A stretch of 25,454 nt of DNA from Bolinopsis microptera (taxonomy: Eukaryota > Ctenophora > Tentaculata > Lobata > Bolinopsidae): contig NW_026971872.1 of the NCBI RefSeq assembly GCF_026151205.1, positions 1-25,454 of the forward strand, given 5' to 3'. Of this stretch, positions 1 through 9,529 are shown piece after piece; positions within the stretch are counted from its first letter, which is position 1; each line of letters begins with the position of its first letter. The translations under genes and the position numbers were made by a program. The notes under the pieces are model-generated. The model was not told the origin of the DNA, did not search any database, and worked only from the letters and a program-made list of their open reading frames with translations.

Positions 1-1165
1 TCCCCACCTCTTCGCCCAGGTGCACTCCACTTGAAACATTATAGGCAACCTTCCCAAGTCCCTTATCTTCTTTCTTTCCTTTCTTCCTCTGGCAGCAGAA
101 CAGCAAGCCCAGAGCGATAGAGACTACCATCAGGAGCCCTGTGGTACAAGCTAGTACCGGCACTAATATAAGTTTTTTTAGAATAGACAGACAAGACCCG
201 AGCTCATCTTCTGTTCGGTTAGATTTTGCAGTTTGAGACTCTAGGCTTACTTTGATCTTCTGGAGCTCGTCTTCTGTCCGATTAAGTAGGCCTGTTACAT
301 TTCGTAACTCATCCTTTATGCTATTAAATTTACTGGTCAGTGTTTCTAGATCGCCTTCAGTCGTGTTGACTTTACTAGTGACTGCATCCAATTGTTCCCT
401 CAATGCCTTTATTTGCACCTCTTTTTCATTTAACTGACTCTCCATGAATTCCTTAGGTACCGTATTATCACATTCACACCCTTTAACTTCAACCACAGAC
501 CCATTTCTTGGCTTTGCCAGCACGTCCTCCCACCGAAGTTGTCTGCTGCTGATAGTCTCCTCTACTTCAGCACACAAACCACCGTCTACTATTCTTTTTA
601 TTGTCTCCGAACTCAGCACCTCTGTATACATATTAAATCTGTATATTTGGCCTCCAAAAACATAACCATCATTAACACTGTTACCCCGTCTATTAAACCA
701 CACAGTCCCGTTAGTATACAGTTCTCTTCCATGTGAAATCTGACCACTAGCTGCTAGTTCCCCGTCCAGGTAAAGCTGCATAATCCGTGGGGAGGAGGAC
801 CAAGTCAGACAATAATGGAACCATTCTTTGTACGGGGTAGTGAACTTACTTTGTAAGTCGTCCAAAATACCATCTCCTGCTACTATGTTGTATCGCCCGT
901 TAGATGTAATATGTATCTCATAAGTATTCATATAATCAGTCGAGTTCCCCTGGTAGTGGAACACCGTATATGTATGGTAGGTCCCGCTGGTAAATCGCTT
1001 AACCCAGAAGCAGATGGTCAATGATTTACGGAACGGGGTCAAGTCGTAATCAAAGCTTATGAAGTCACTTGAAGCGGACCCAAACTGCAGGGCGGGGTTC
1101 TCTCTGTCCACTGCTTCAGTAACAGGGAACACAAGGAAGATTGCGAAAAGGAATAAAAGCAACAT
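1..1165 (-). CDS. LamG/pentraxin-like coiled-coil transmembrane receptor, copy 1 (3' end beyond window)
   Basis: The minus-strand frame is open from ATG at 1163-1165 to the left edge: 388 codons, no stop and no intron. It begins with a hydrophobic signal peptide (about residues 1-18). A LamG/pentraxin-like (concanavalin A fold) domain follows, about residues 25-197, with the family hallmarks KEWFHYC-TW, LYLDGEL and FGGQIYRFNMY. Next come a Cys pair (GCEC), a charged heptad-rich coiled coil with several N-glycosylation sequons, a hydrophobic membrane segment containing ILVPVLACTTGLLMVV, and a basic stop-transfer (QRKKGKK). The last 20 or so residues of the tail are off the window. Compared with the paralog at 14122-15357 it lacks an 8-residue stretch just before the membrane. 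Likely a type I cell-surface protein, possibly oligomerised by the coiled coil, binding a glycan or protein ligand through LamG. The ligand is unknown and the family assignment is from pattern recognition. Confidence 0.82.
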   Translation of the reverse strand, partial: MLLLFLFAIFLVFPVTEAVDRENPALQFGSASSDFISFDYDLTPFRKSLTICFWVKRFTSGTYHTYTVFHYQGNSTDYMNTYEIHITSNGRYNIVAGDGILDDLQSKFTTPYKEWFHYCLTWSSSPRIMQLYLDGELAASGQISHGRELYTNGTVWFNRRGNSVNDGYVFGGQIYRFNMYTEVLSSETIKRIVDGGLCAEVEETISSRQLRWEDVLAKPRNGSVVEVKGCECDNTVPKEFMESQLNEKEVQIKALREQLDAVTSKVNTTEGDLETLTSKFNSIKDELRNVTGLLNRTEDELQKIKVSLESQTAKSNRTEDELGSCLSILKKLILVPVLACTTGLLMVVSIALGLLFCCQRKKGKKEDKGLGKVAYNVSSGVHLGEEVG

Positions 1166-1605
1166 TGTGGAAAGTTATGATACAGAAATAAAACTAGAGT
1201 TGGTGACTGGGTGCTCTGTTGACGTGGTTACCAAGGAAATATAATGTAGAGAATCAGTGGAGCAAGTAATTACTGAAGTTGTGAATGTGTAGTGAACTGG
1301 AGAAGTTTTAGCGTCAGATAATCGAGCAGGGTAGCAGGACACAATCCAGCTGGCATGGACCAGAAATCTGATAATTTATATTACATATTTTGGTATTAAA
1401 TGTCAGGATTCATCAAAATTCAGATGCGAGCGATTAACACACGATAATTTGCACAAATTCAATCAAGTTTCCTGCACAAAGATAAGAAGTCATTCCCTGT
1501 TAAGTTATAACAGTTTAAGCGAACTGTTGTATTAATTATGCACTGAAGGTTATGAAATACTTGGACACCGAAAATTTGTTCAAATAAAGGCCATATTTTT
1601 ATTCA
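1166..1605 (-). promoter_or_regulatory. Upstream region of receptor copy 1, shared with copy 2
   Basis: About 400 bp before the ATG is nearly identical to the DNA upstream of the second receptor gene (15358-15750, continuing at 16103). A TATA-like stretch reads attatatt on the minus strand at 1238-1245, some 75 bp before the ATG, and is conserved in the other copy. High conservation fits either recent duplication or a shared promoter; the sequence alone does not separate these. Confidence 0.45.
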
Positions 1606-1700
1606 TCTGGAGTGGCACTTTTTGAAGAGAGCTGTATAGTCTGCAGTAGGAGGTTTTTAGTCCGGTAGAGGAGATATCAGTCCAGAATAGGAGCGTTTGG
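1606..1700 (-). promoter_or_regulatory. Repeated-motif array upstream of receptor copy 1
   Basis: Read in the gene direction, this holds repeats of a roughly 15-base motif of the form CTCCTMTWCYGGACT spaced about 20 bp apart (two clear, one degenerate). The same array lies upstream of receptor copy 2 (16140-16275) and, inverted, at 5182-5275. It could be a cluster of transcription-factor sites or a piece of a dispersed repeat. Confidence 0.45.
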
Positions 1701-1881
1701 GCCAATAGGCATTATCTTGTGAAACCTAATTTCAACCAACAAACTATAGGACCGGTGTTGTTTTTTCATTTTTGTGGTCTTTTCGCCTTAGTAATAGTAT
1801 CCACATTTAAACAGATGTAAAGATATAACTTACAGAGAATATTTAGTTTAGGCTTACTTTTCACATAATGTTAGCCTGACT

Positions 1882-2498
1882 GTAAGCCTCCCAGGCCTCC
1901 AAATTGCCCACAATAACATAACTTTACTGGGGCGTAAAGTCCCTATTATTGGAGATGTAAGCCTCCCAGGCCTCCAAATTGCCCACAATAACATAACTTT
2001 ACTGGGGCGTAAAGTCCCTATTATTGGAGATGTAAGCCTCCCAGGCCCCCAAATTTACCATAGAGCCTTAATTTTATCGGGTCGTAAAGTCCCTATTATT
2101 GGAGATGTAAGCCTCCCAGGCCCCCAAATTTACCATACAGCCTTAACTTTACCGGGTCGTAAAGTCCCTATTATTGGAGATGTAAGCCTCCAAGGCCCCA
2201 AATTTACCATACAGCCTTAACTTTACCGGGTCGTAAAGTCCCTATTATTGGAGATGTAAGCCTCCCAGGCCCCAAATTTACCATACAGCCTTAACTTTAC
2301 CGGGTCGTAAAGTCCCTATTATTGGAGATGTAAGCCTCCCAGGCCCCAAATTGACCATACAGCCTTAACTTTACCGGGTCGTAAAGTCCCTATTATTGGA
2401 GATGTAAGCCTCCCAGGCCACAAATTTACCATACAGCCTTAACTTTACCGGGTCGTAAAGTCCCTATTATTGGAGATGTAAGTATCCCAGGCCCCGGC
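1882..2498. repeat. 75-bp minisatellite, eight full units and one partial
   Basis: Units begin with gtaagcctcccaggcc at 1882, 1957, 2032, 2107, 2182, 2256, 2330, 2404 and 2478. The first four steps are 75 bp and the later ones 74 bp. Units 1 and 2 form one sub-family (ggggcgtaaag, gcccacaataacata) and the later units another (cgggtcgtaaag, taccatacagcc), so the array grew in at least two stages. It lies upstream of receptor copy 1 and is absent from the matching position of copy 2. Confidence 0.95.
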
Positions 2499-3120
2499 TA
2501 TGCCAAGTGAAAATCTATATTAAAACACTTTCTAGTATTAGCCACAATAATCCAGATGGAACTTACAGTTACATTTAAGCCCCACTCCAAGCCGGCTTCC
2601 ACTTTGGTAATTCATGTTTTGGCAACCCCGCACGGTGCTCTATGTTACATATTGCACCAGTCCAGCGGAGCGCTATGAAGCCTTAAATCATCCCCAGTGG
2701 CTAAGTACCCTTTCTTTGTTTCATAAATGTCTAAATGAGTCCTAAGATAATGCTTTCAAGCAAACTAGATATCCCAATCAATGATTATCACGTTACCTAG
2801 TATTCCTCTAACTAATATAGCCCAAGGCTTAAAAGGCGGCCCATACACTGACCAATTCATGGGCCAAAATTTATTAAATTTGGTGCATATGGGCGTAATT
2901 TGTACCAAATATGGGCGCGGGAAAAATTTGCCCTGTCCCGTTCAAATCGTGGTGCGTTAGTATAGCTCTATAGTGATGACCAGGATTGTTGAATTTGTGT
3001 TAATAACTATAAGATTGTAACAGTGTCTTGTGTCATGTCAGCCGTGACTGGCATACAATTTGTAAGTAAAATATCTTGTCTACATTAAAAAACAATTTCC
3101 ACACTTATAATAATATATAA
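2499..3120. other. Unassigned AT-rich stretch
   Basis: No open frame, RNA gene or repeat was recognised here. A short self-similar patch with 'atgggcg' and 'accaaat' words lies at about 2860-2935. Confidence 0.5.
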
Positions 3121-3445
3121 TTGACCAAAACCCATAATCATGGGTAGAGTGTACCGCTGCCAGTGTCTCTCTTTTCCAAACAAAAGGAAATGATATTAAT
3201 TTGAGGAACCGTCCGCTAATGCAAATTGATACCGAGAATGAAATCGGTCGCTCGCTTTTCCCATTCATTCACGGCTTACGAATTGTAATAAAGCTTATTA
3301 AATGGGAAAAGCGAGCGACCGATTTCATTCTCGGTATCAATTTGCATTAGCGGACGGTTCCTCAAATTAATATCATTTCCTTTTGTTTGGAAAAGAGAGA
3401 CACTGGCAGCGGTACACTCTACCCATGATTATGGGTTTTGGTCAA
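3121..3445. repeat. Perfect long inverted repeat (145-bp arms, 35-nt spacer)
   Basis: Left arm 3121-3265 and right arm 3301-3445 are exact reverse complements by base-by-base reading, around the spacer 3266-3300. Pairing breaks at the base just outside each arm. A transcript from either strand would fold into a 145-bp hairpin. No transposase-like coding and no clear target duplication is seen. It may be a foldback/MITE element, a hairpin-RNA locus, or a recent inverted duplication. An open frame on the minus strand inside it is only a by-product of the arm sequence. Confidence 0.93.
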
Positions 3446-4470
3446 ATATCATTTCTTTTTGATTATAATGTCAGGATAATTTACACAATCGAAACTTCAT
3501 TAACAAGGAGGTAATTCCGACGATTTCGAAATTCTGCCTTTGAAAACGTTTCCTTGTGTTTAGTTAGGTATATCTGTCGATAACCGACTGAATATGGCAC
3601 TTTTTACTCATTCAAGTTGGCATTAAATTCATATACAATGCCATTTAAATATCGTGGAAAGCAGAATATATTCGAAATCACGAATGAGCAAAATTCTCAC
3701 CTTTCGCACGTGCAAACTTTGAGCGGACGTTGCGTGCGCATACAATATTGAATCACCGTAAATTTTTGCATAGTGGTATTTATTATATAGTTTGATAAGC
3801 ATGCAAAGTTTCAGAAGATTTCAAAAAGAACTTGGATCACAACGGGACTCCAAAGTTGATAAAAATCGTGAAAATCAAAATTTTTAGTAATTTTAGCTAT
3901 TTTAAATAAATTTGGGCGTGTCCCCACGTGTGCAACTTTTTGATTTTTAACTTTAAAACTAGCCTATAACACAATTTACACCTTTAAGAAGCAAAATTGA
4001 GCTCCACAACCCAAGGGATGACCTAACACCAGAGAATACTAATTCACAACTTTTGTGTTTTTATAAAATTATTCTTCAAAAAAGCACTAACTTCAATAGC
4101 AAATATCTTTATGAAGGAGCAAGGTAGGAAACTATTCCGGTAGATTTTCGGAATGCTTGAACAATTATCTAAGATAAAAATGTCCTCAGATTTTGAATAA
4201 AATTACTCCTTAATAGCGTAAAATCGATTTGAAAAGTTGTTACTTTGTCAAAAATCAAGTTTTTAAAACACTTAATTTGATGACGTCATCAAGTGATGAT
4301 GATGACGTTAAATTATTTTTCAATACAATGTAAACTGAAGTTTAAACGATTATCTTTAAAACCTGTGGTTCGAGATGACTGTATCGTTTATACTTTCGAA
4401 TCTACGGACACTTAAATGTAGGCTACAATTGACTGCAAAAAGCGTCTATATTATATAATATATATATATC
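3446..4470. other. Unassigned AT-rich stretch with a CRE-like palindrome
   Basis: No coding frame was recognised. The only clear point feature is a 16-bp perfect palindrome TTGATGACGTCATCAA at 4277-4292, containing the CREB/ATF-type core TGACGTCA. No gene lies close by, so its role is doubtful. Confidence 0.4.
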
Positions 4471-4893
4471 TTCACGACAATCTGTTGTAAAACAGGGGTT
4501 CCAGAAAACCCACTTCACGATACTCCTGAAACATGAAATTTTTTTTACAGTCGATTTGGACAAGGTCTAGACGCCCTGCAAAGTTTCAGATCTCTAACTC
4601 AATTTTAACATGGTTTTTAAGGCACCTGAATATGGCGATTTTGGGTTTTTTACCTAATTTCGTATAACATGCTGGCGCGTATTTTGCGCAAATTTCTTAA
4701 AAACCTCCATATAACTATTTCTTATTCCTGTCATCTTTAACATTGAATTAGAATGTTTTGAACTTAAATGTACCTGCTGATCTACTTTCGATGAGTCTTA
4801 ATGCCTGGAAATCAATAAAGGGGATATAATAGTATAGGGGGTAAATAGTATTGTGAATATAAGGGCGACGGTAATGCTTGCCAGCATTGTGAT
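4471..4893. repeat. Dispersed repeat, copy 1 (second copy 18163-18586)
   Basis: About 423 bp, starting ttcacgacaatctgttg and ending gccagcattgtgat, recurs in the same orientation at 18163-18586 with only scattered changes, such as a lost aacatgctggcg segment in copy 2. Flanks are AT-dinucleotide-rich and differ between the copies, so this is a mobile or dispersed repeat, not part of the receptor-gene duplication. It has no open frame of note and the class is unknown. Confidence 0.85.
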
Positions 4894-5181
4894 TATAGGT
4901 AGGTAAATATGAAGTTTATAAAGTTGAATGGGAAAGTAAATAAATGGGTGATATTTATTCGGAAAAAGTCTCAATAGATCGTCTCATCATTGAGAATAAG
5001 GACATAGCCAGCACGTCACCGCATCAAATAGCTGACCCGAAATGTCAAGTATGTACGAGATCTACTTTATTCAAATAAACGATAATTATGGCTCAAAATT
5101 ATGTCAAACGATAGTTTAGTCAAACTCAACTGATGATCTTAGCATTATTTTGCTACAATGAAAGCTTCGATCTATAATATT

Positions 5182-5275
5182 CCAAACGCTCCTATTTTGG
5201 ACTGATATCTCCTCTACCGGACTAGACACCTCCTCCGTGGACTAAACAGCTCTCTTCAAAAAGTGTCACTCCAAA
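5182..5275 (+). repeat. Third, inverted copy of the receptor upstream motif array
   Basis: It matches the arrays at 1606-1700 and 16140-16275 in opposite orientation, with three motif copies (CTCCTATTTTGGACT, CTCCTCTACCGGACT and a CTCCTCCGTGGACT variant) followed by the shared cagctctcttcaaaaagtg tail. Downstream on the plus strand there is no receptor gene; mobile-element sequence begins by 5396. It may be the remnant of an inverted third gene copy, or evidence that the array itself is a dispersed repeat. Confidence 0.75.
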
Positions 5276-5395
5276 TGAATAGTCTTCAATGTCAGCTCTT
5301 TAATTTTGGAAATAATAGTTTTGGAAATAATGTTTTGATCTACAAATAAAGAAGAGTGTATAATGAAGTTTAATTAATTAAATTCTGTTGTTTTT

Positions 5396-5609
5396 ACAAG
5401 AGACAGGGCTTGCTACGCAAGGGAAGAAAATCGGGAAAAACAATCACAAATTTTACAATTAAATATTATAAAACCTAGAAAAAAGAAATGCAAACAATCC
5501 TACACTACTACAAATGTTTATTACATACTACAATGTAATACACGATAAATAAAAGCTGTATAATCAAGAAATAGGGCTTGCAGAGCAAGGGACGGAACAC
5601 AGGAACTGC
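5396..5609 (-). repeat. Monomer array segment with two 'gggcttgc' cores
   Basis: Two monomers carry the core acaagaRacagggcttgc followed by a GCAAG half (5396-5423 and 5563-5590), 167 bp apart. The same monomers recur at 7458, 7953, 9540, 9683, 10012, 10179, 10344 and 11085. The core contains the short stem CTTGC/GCAAG. On the minus strand each monomer carries an AATAAA-like word and the cores follow the 3' ends of the RLE-LINE copies, so they may derive from LINE 3' UTR or from its target satellite. A 1.73-kb TIR element interrupts this segment at 5610. Confidence 0.8.
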
Positions 5610-6408
5610 AGTAGAGGCTCTTACGGGCATTGTCTGCATGATACGCTAGGGACCCCAGATACACCTTACTAGACGTATTTTTGACCGTAGAATCGATTAA
5701 AAGTGGTTTCAAGATGATTGGACTGAGTTAGCGTGGTCAAAATCGCACCGATTTTTGGGCCAAAAAAAGGCCAAAAAACCATGTTTTTTGATATTTTGAG
5801 CAAGTTAATTTTGTTGGCATGTCGGCAAAATTTGCACAAAGATAGCTAAAAGACAGCCGCACAAGATGGTATAAAAATAAAACAAATCCCTCTATTTTAG
5901 CGCAGGTAAAAATCCAAAAAAGTGGTAAAAATTTTGACTTTTTTGCTTGAAGTTTGAATATTTTTTGCAGTTGTATTAAATCAACCCAAAAATAGTCACA
6001 TCGTGTTTGCCTAAATTTTTCCTTTCTGAGAAGTACCCACTTCATATACTTTATCGAAGTTTGAATATTGTCACTCCGCAAGCGTTTTTGCCAAATTTTA
6101 GACGCGCACTACGCGCAAAAGCATTTAGTTGTTATCAATTGGCACCCGCGCGTTCATCATAAATTTCAAACAGCTATAACTCAGCGAGATTATGTCCGTT
6201 CTAGCTCATATTTTCACACTAAATAGAAAATAATGTGATCTTATTGCTGACAAAATATGAATATGATTACTTTATTTGCCTTAGAGAAATAGACTGTCAA
6301 AGTTTAAAACGCGCTTTGGTATAGCACGTGACTAATAAAGCCAAATTTATATTTCTTAACATATTATCGATCCTTAGACATCATACTATTGTGTCTAATT
6401 AGCGGTTA

Positions 6409-7287
6409 CCTTACTCGGGAATATTATAGCGGGTTAATTTATGACTGGGAAAATTAATAACCGGGAAAAATATGGCGGAATTTCCCAAAACCCGCCAAAT
6501 TATCCCGGTCATGTATTTACCGGTGGCCGACCTTTCAAGTTTTTTTTCAGAGGCCAACAAATTTTCAACCGAAATTTCTGTTTTTGTTACTTGTTAAAGA
6601 AGTTATTTCAATTTACAGTTACTGATATTACTCAGAAATAGAAAAAAAGACACGTCTAGTATTTAAAGGAAAATAAATCTATAGCAATAATAAGTCAAAT
6701 CTTCATTAAAGCGTATTCTCATTCTCATTATCGCTAATGTCCCCTCCATTATCATTATTGATATCCCCCTGCTGCTGGCCGTCAAATTCGAAGTTGTATT
6801 GTTGTCTTAACAAGACTTTCATTTTGTCCGCTAATGGGGCTACTGCTCTGAAGGTCAGCCGGAGCTTAATTTCCTGCCCACCGCTTGGTATTGGGGAACG
6901 TCTTGGCTTTGCATCTTCAACTGCTCCAGTAATCAATCCACCGTGGACCATGAAATAGTGGCACAGTTTACTCACTAATTCATGGGCAAGAAAAGTGAGA
7001 ATCACGGTCCACCCTGAAATCTGATTTCTATAACCAAATTGTGATTTTTATAACGAAATTATGGTAGCAACCGCCAATAAAGTTACAGCCCTCCATCCAC
7101 TGCTTCAAAAGTCTTCTCTAGCACATATGAGACTTCAGGTAAAATATGATGATCACCACCCCCTTGGAACCCCTTAATCTGAGTCGGCGGGTTTTTTTAT
7201 GACTGGTAAAATTTTTGACCGGGAAAAATATGGCGGAATCTTCCAAAACCCACCACTTTATCCCGGTTATAATAATCCCGAGTAAGG
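6409..7287. mobile_element. 879-bp TIR element nested in the 1.73-kb transposon
   Basis: The end CCTTACTCGGGAATATTATA at 6409-6428 is inverted at 7268-7287 with 19 of 20 matches. TA flanks both ends (6407-6408 and 7288-7289), fitting a TA target duplication as in Tc1/mariner-like elements. Subterminal copies of a ccgggaaaaatatggcggaa motif occur near both ends (about 6463 and 7218), a typical place for transposase-binding repeats. A fragment lies inverted at 18749-19108. It holds the open frame at 6706-7005. Confidence 0.85.
6706..7005 (-). CDS. Hypothetical open frame inside the nested TIR element
   Basis: This is a 99-codon frame that can be read slightly further upstream, to a stop near 7040; no ATG lies at its upstream edge. 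The N-terminal half is hydrophobic/mixed with a Gly-rich 'MVHGGLITGA' stretch. The C-terminal tail is very acidic, alternating Asp/Asn/Glu/Gly. The related copy at 18749-19108 keeps a recognisable version of the same frame but with deletions and stops, so coding may once have been real. I do not recognise the family. It could be the end of a transposon protein or a chance frame. Confidence 0.3.
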   Translation of the reverse strand: MILTFLAHELVSKLCHYFMVHGGLITGAVEDAKPRRSPIPSGGQEIKLRLTFRAVAPLADKMKVLLRQQYNFEFDGQQQGDINNDNGGDISDNENENTL

Positions 7288-7343
7288 TAGGTCTCTAAAC
7301 TTGTAGCAGAATACACGTATTTTTGCCCGTAAGAGCCTCTACT

Positions 7344-7626
7344 AACAGAGTGTATAAAACAGTGATTCAGCAAGTACCCATTGGGTATTGCTGAATCTGA
7401 CCCACAAAATACTACAATCAATACAAGAATATACAATATAACAAACATCATGTTTATACAAGAATCAGGGCATGCAGAGCAAGAGAAGAAAAATAAGAGA
7501 AAAACTCCAACACATGTATACCCCTGAGTCCAGCAAATAACAATAATTACTTGTACACAAAACTGTATAATATAAAATACATAAAAAATACACAGTCTAC
7601 CCAATAAACGAGATAAAAATTGTATA
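7344..7626 (-). repeat. Monomer array segment with hairpin, copy A
   Basis: This matches 10213-10376 joined to 10946-11083. It includes an imperfect hairpin built on GATTCAGCAAGTACCCA and its complement (about 7358-7393, again at 10245-10280) and one 'cagggcatgc' core at 7458-7485. The long minus-strand frame over this stretch runs across element junctions and is not a gene. Confidence 0.75.
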
Positions 7627-7951
7627 ATACAATAATACCTTGGCTGCTTCGGGCCGCTCGTGATAATTCCCGACAGCTTACTGGAGGGAATTTGCGGCCC
7701 GAAGCAGCCAAGGTATTATTTCTTATAATACATTTCGGTTCCGATTGAAAGAAGTGTAATGTGATACGTGCGCATGATACAATATAGTGTCTAATATATA
7801 GAACGCCAGTGTTATTCGTTTTACAACTTGCCGCCAGCCAGTCTGAGTCTATGCTGATAATACCTTCGCTTCCCTTGCGGGAAAAATGTGCAAATTATCA
7901 GCTCTCGGTGTCCTCGAGTTTTAGTGGATATAATTCCCGGAAGGTATTATA
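7627..7951. mobile_element. 325-bp hairpin-bearing insertion (MITE-like)
   Basis: The sister copy at about 11075-11092 reads straight through ('attgtataaacaag'), so this segment was inserted. TATA flanks it at 7623-7626 and 7948-7951, a possible target duplication. Short terminal inverted repeats read aatacctt / aaggtatt. Inside, 7631-7657 and 7694-7720 form a perfect 27-bp stem (core ggctgcttcgggccgc) with a 36-nt loop that can itself pair (aattccc/gggaatt). No coding. Confidence 0.7.
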
Positions 7952-8088
7952 AACAAGAGACAGGGCTTGCATAGCAAGGGAAGAGATATAAGAGGACCAG
8001 GTAAAAAGTGTTTATTACAGTATCCAGTGAAGAATAAACTAAATATAGAGTATCTACAGTGTATTATACTCTCAATTATATTATATGT
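7952..8088 (-). repeat. 3' tail / monomer following RLE-LINE copy 1
   Basis: It is nearly identical to 11084-11220, which follows the other LINE copy, so it belongs to the LINE 3' UTR or its constant flank. On the minus strand it contains AATAAAC (about 8010-8020) and the core cccttgctatgcaagccctg (7953-7980 complement). Confidence 0.65.
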
Positions 8089-9378
8089 CTAAGACCATGT
8101 CCTGAGAATTCTGGCTGATCCAAGCAGAGCTGTCTTCTGGAGATTAGAGATGCTCAGATTGCAGTGGACTGCGTCGAGGTGTTTACGAAAGTTAATGGTG
8201 ATAGTTCCTAATGCGCCTATCACCACAGGTACGATTGTGACCTTTCGTAAATTCCAGTTCTTCTTAATTTCTCTTTTTAGGTCTTGATATTTCAGTATCT
8301 TTTCTTGTTCTCTATCCAGGATCCGGGTATCTCCTGGGACTGCAACGTCTATGATGGTTGCTGCGTTGGTTACCTTGTCTACCAGGAGGAGATCCAGTCT
8401 GCAGTGTTCGATAACGTGGTCCGACTGGACATGGAAGTCCCACAATATCTTGACTTGTCCGTTCTCCAGCACCTTCTCTGCCCGGTGTTCGTACCACCTT
8501 TTACTGCGTGGGAAGCCGTATTCCTTGCACAGACTCCAGTGCAATGCGGCAACTACTTTTTCATGCCGACACTTATATTCTGTCTGTGAAAGTTTTGGGC
8601 ACCCATTCAGTATGTGGTCTATTGTCTCGTAATGATTTCTGCAGAGTCTGCAGAGGGGAGAACTGAGAAGAGCCAGGTGTTTTGCCAATCCTGTGCTTCA
8701 CATAATTAGTCCTAAGTGCTTGGTCTTGGGCTGTTATCAACAATCCTTCTGTCTCCTTCTTCAAGTCTTGTTGAATGAGCCAGTTCCAAGAGGTTAACGG
8801 GTCCGCTATACCCATCATCTGCTTTGGGAACTGTCCGTGCATCACTTTAGCAGTCCACTTCTCCTTGCGGATTTCCTCGCGTTGTGTTCGGTCGATATCT
8901 TTCTCTATCTCTTCACCCAAGAGTATCTTGTCTTTGACACTAGTCCTTCAGAGCAATCAGTTCTGGGTCTCTACTTCTCACCACATAAGTGGTGAGTGCA
9001 TTCTCCTCTCTATTTACGACTCCCTCTATACTATGTAGCCCACGGCCACCCAGTTGACGGCTGACGTATAACCGATCAACATCTCCTTGGGGTTGGTGAG
9101 CTCCATTTATCCTCATCAGTTTCCGGGTCTTGACATCTAAGGCTTTGGTCTCTCCAGCATTCCATGAGAGAATTCCAGCTCCATATCTTATCACAGGTAC
9201 AGCCCAGGTGTTAATTGCTTGTATACTATTCCTGCCATGAAGCTGGGATTTTAAAACCTTTTTAACTCTTCTGATATACTCTTTTGTAACCAGTGCTTTC
9301 ATCTCTTTGTGTAGTATATCATTTGCTTCTAGTATTGCCAGATACTTATAGCCCTCGTCCTCCAACTCATGGATCTGT
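8089..9378 (-). pseudogene. RLE-type non-LTR retrotransposon (R2/HERO-like), 5'-truncated copy 1
   Basis: Three minus-strand frames (about 9378-8940, 8940-8573, 8688-8089) together give the C-terminal third of a LINE polyprotein. In order they hold the post-RT segment (GYKYLAILEA, WAVPVIRYGAG), a CCHC zinc knuckle (C-x2-C-x8-H-x4-C in CRLCRNHYETIDHILNGC) and the restriction-like endonuclease region (DLLLVDK...IIDVAVPGD). The reverse transcriptase catalytic core is absent through 5' truncation. There are frameshifts near 8940 and 8660 (a 7-base difference from copy 2). The endonuclease PD motif has become LD. The 3' end has an extra two bases near 8097 that change the last codons. Not functional. 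It ends upstream against the tail of a SINE-like unit. Confidence 0.88.
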
Positions 9379-9383
9379 TCTTT

Positions 9384-9523
9384 TTATTATTATATCGGGT
9401 CTCAATAAGAGGTCTCGACTGCCTAGGCATCAAACCTTGGCAATCGGTAATTTTCCTCTGGCCCGGAGTCAGCTGACCCTAGGGACTGCAGAGGATAAAG
9501 ACGTAGAGACTGTGTGTATCTAC
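9384..9523 (-). ncRNA. SINE-like structured unit 1
   Basis: Read on the minus strand, the unit runs from gtagatacacacagtctc to a TAA-rich tail (9384-9396). It has a possible Pol III B box (GGTTTGATGCC, compared with GGTTCGANNCC) in the loop of a stem (CGATTGCC / GGCAGTCG), a second stem CCTCTG / CAGAGG, and an outer GTCTC / GAGAC closure. Related units are at 9762-9844 and 9848-9990. The position next to a LINE and the TAA repeat tail fit a retroposed SINE. Confidence 0.55.
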
Positions 9524-9529
9524 AAAAGT

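Larger units (their letters stand above)
5610..7343. mobile_element. 1.73-kb DNA transposon with 20-bp perfect TIRs
   Basis: The 20-base end AGTAGAGGCTCTTACGGGCA at 5610-5629 is exactly inverted at 7324-7343. Flanking sequence joins up with an uninterrupted sister copy at 10198-10250 ('acagggactgg...acagagtgcataaaacagtg'), giving an empty-site proof of insertion. The target duplication is not clear because the flanks have diverged. No transposase was recognised: the 114-codon minus-strand frame at 5737-6081 is lysine/phenylalanine-rich low complexity. Probably a non-autonomous element; superfamily undetermined. Confidence 0.85.

Noticed and set aside
1882-2498. CRISPR-like regular repeats
   Set aside because: The whole 75-bp unit is repeated with no unique spacers, in a eukaryotic context; it is a minisatellite.
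4277-4292. CRE-like palindrome as a real promoter site
   Set aside because: The TGACGTCA core is clear but no gene starts nearby; kept only as a note in the surrounding stretch.
5737-6081. 114-codon minus-strand open frame
   Set aside because: AT-rich, Lys/Phe/Leu-biased, inside a TIR element with no recognisable domain; no support for coding.
7197-7604. 135-codon minus-strand open frame
   Set aside because: It crosses the ends of two transposons and a repeat monomer; hydrophobic low-complexity composition, no family features.
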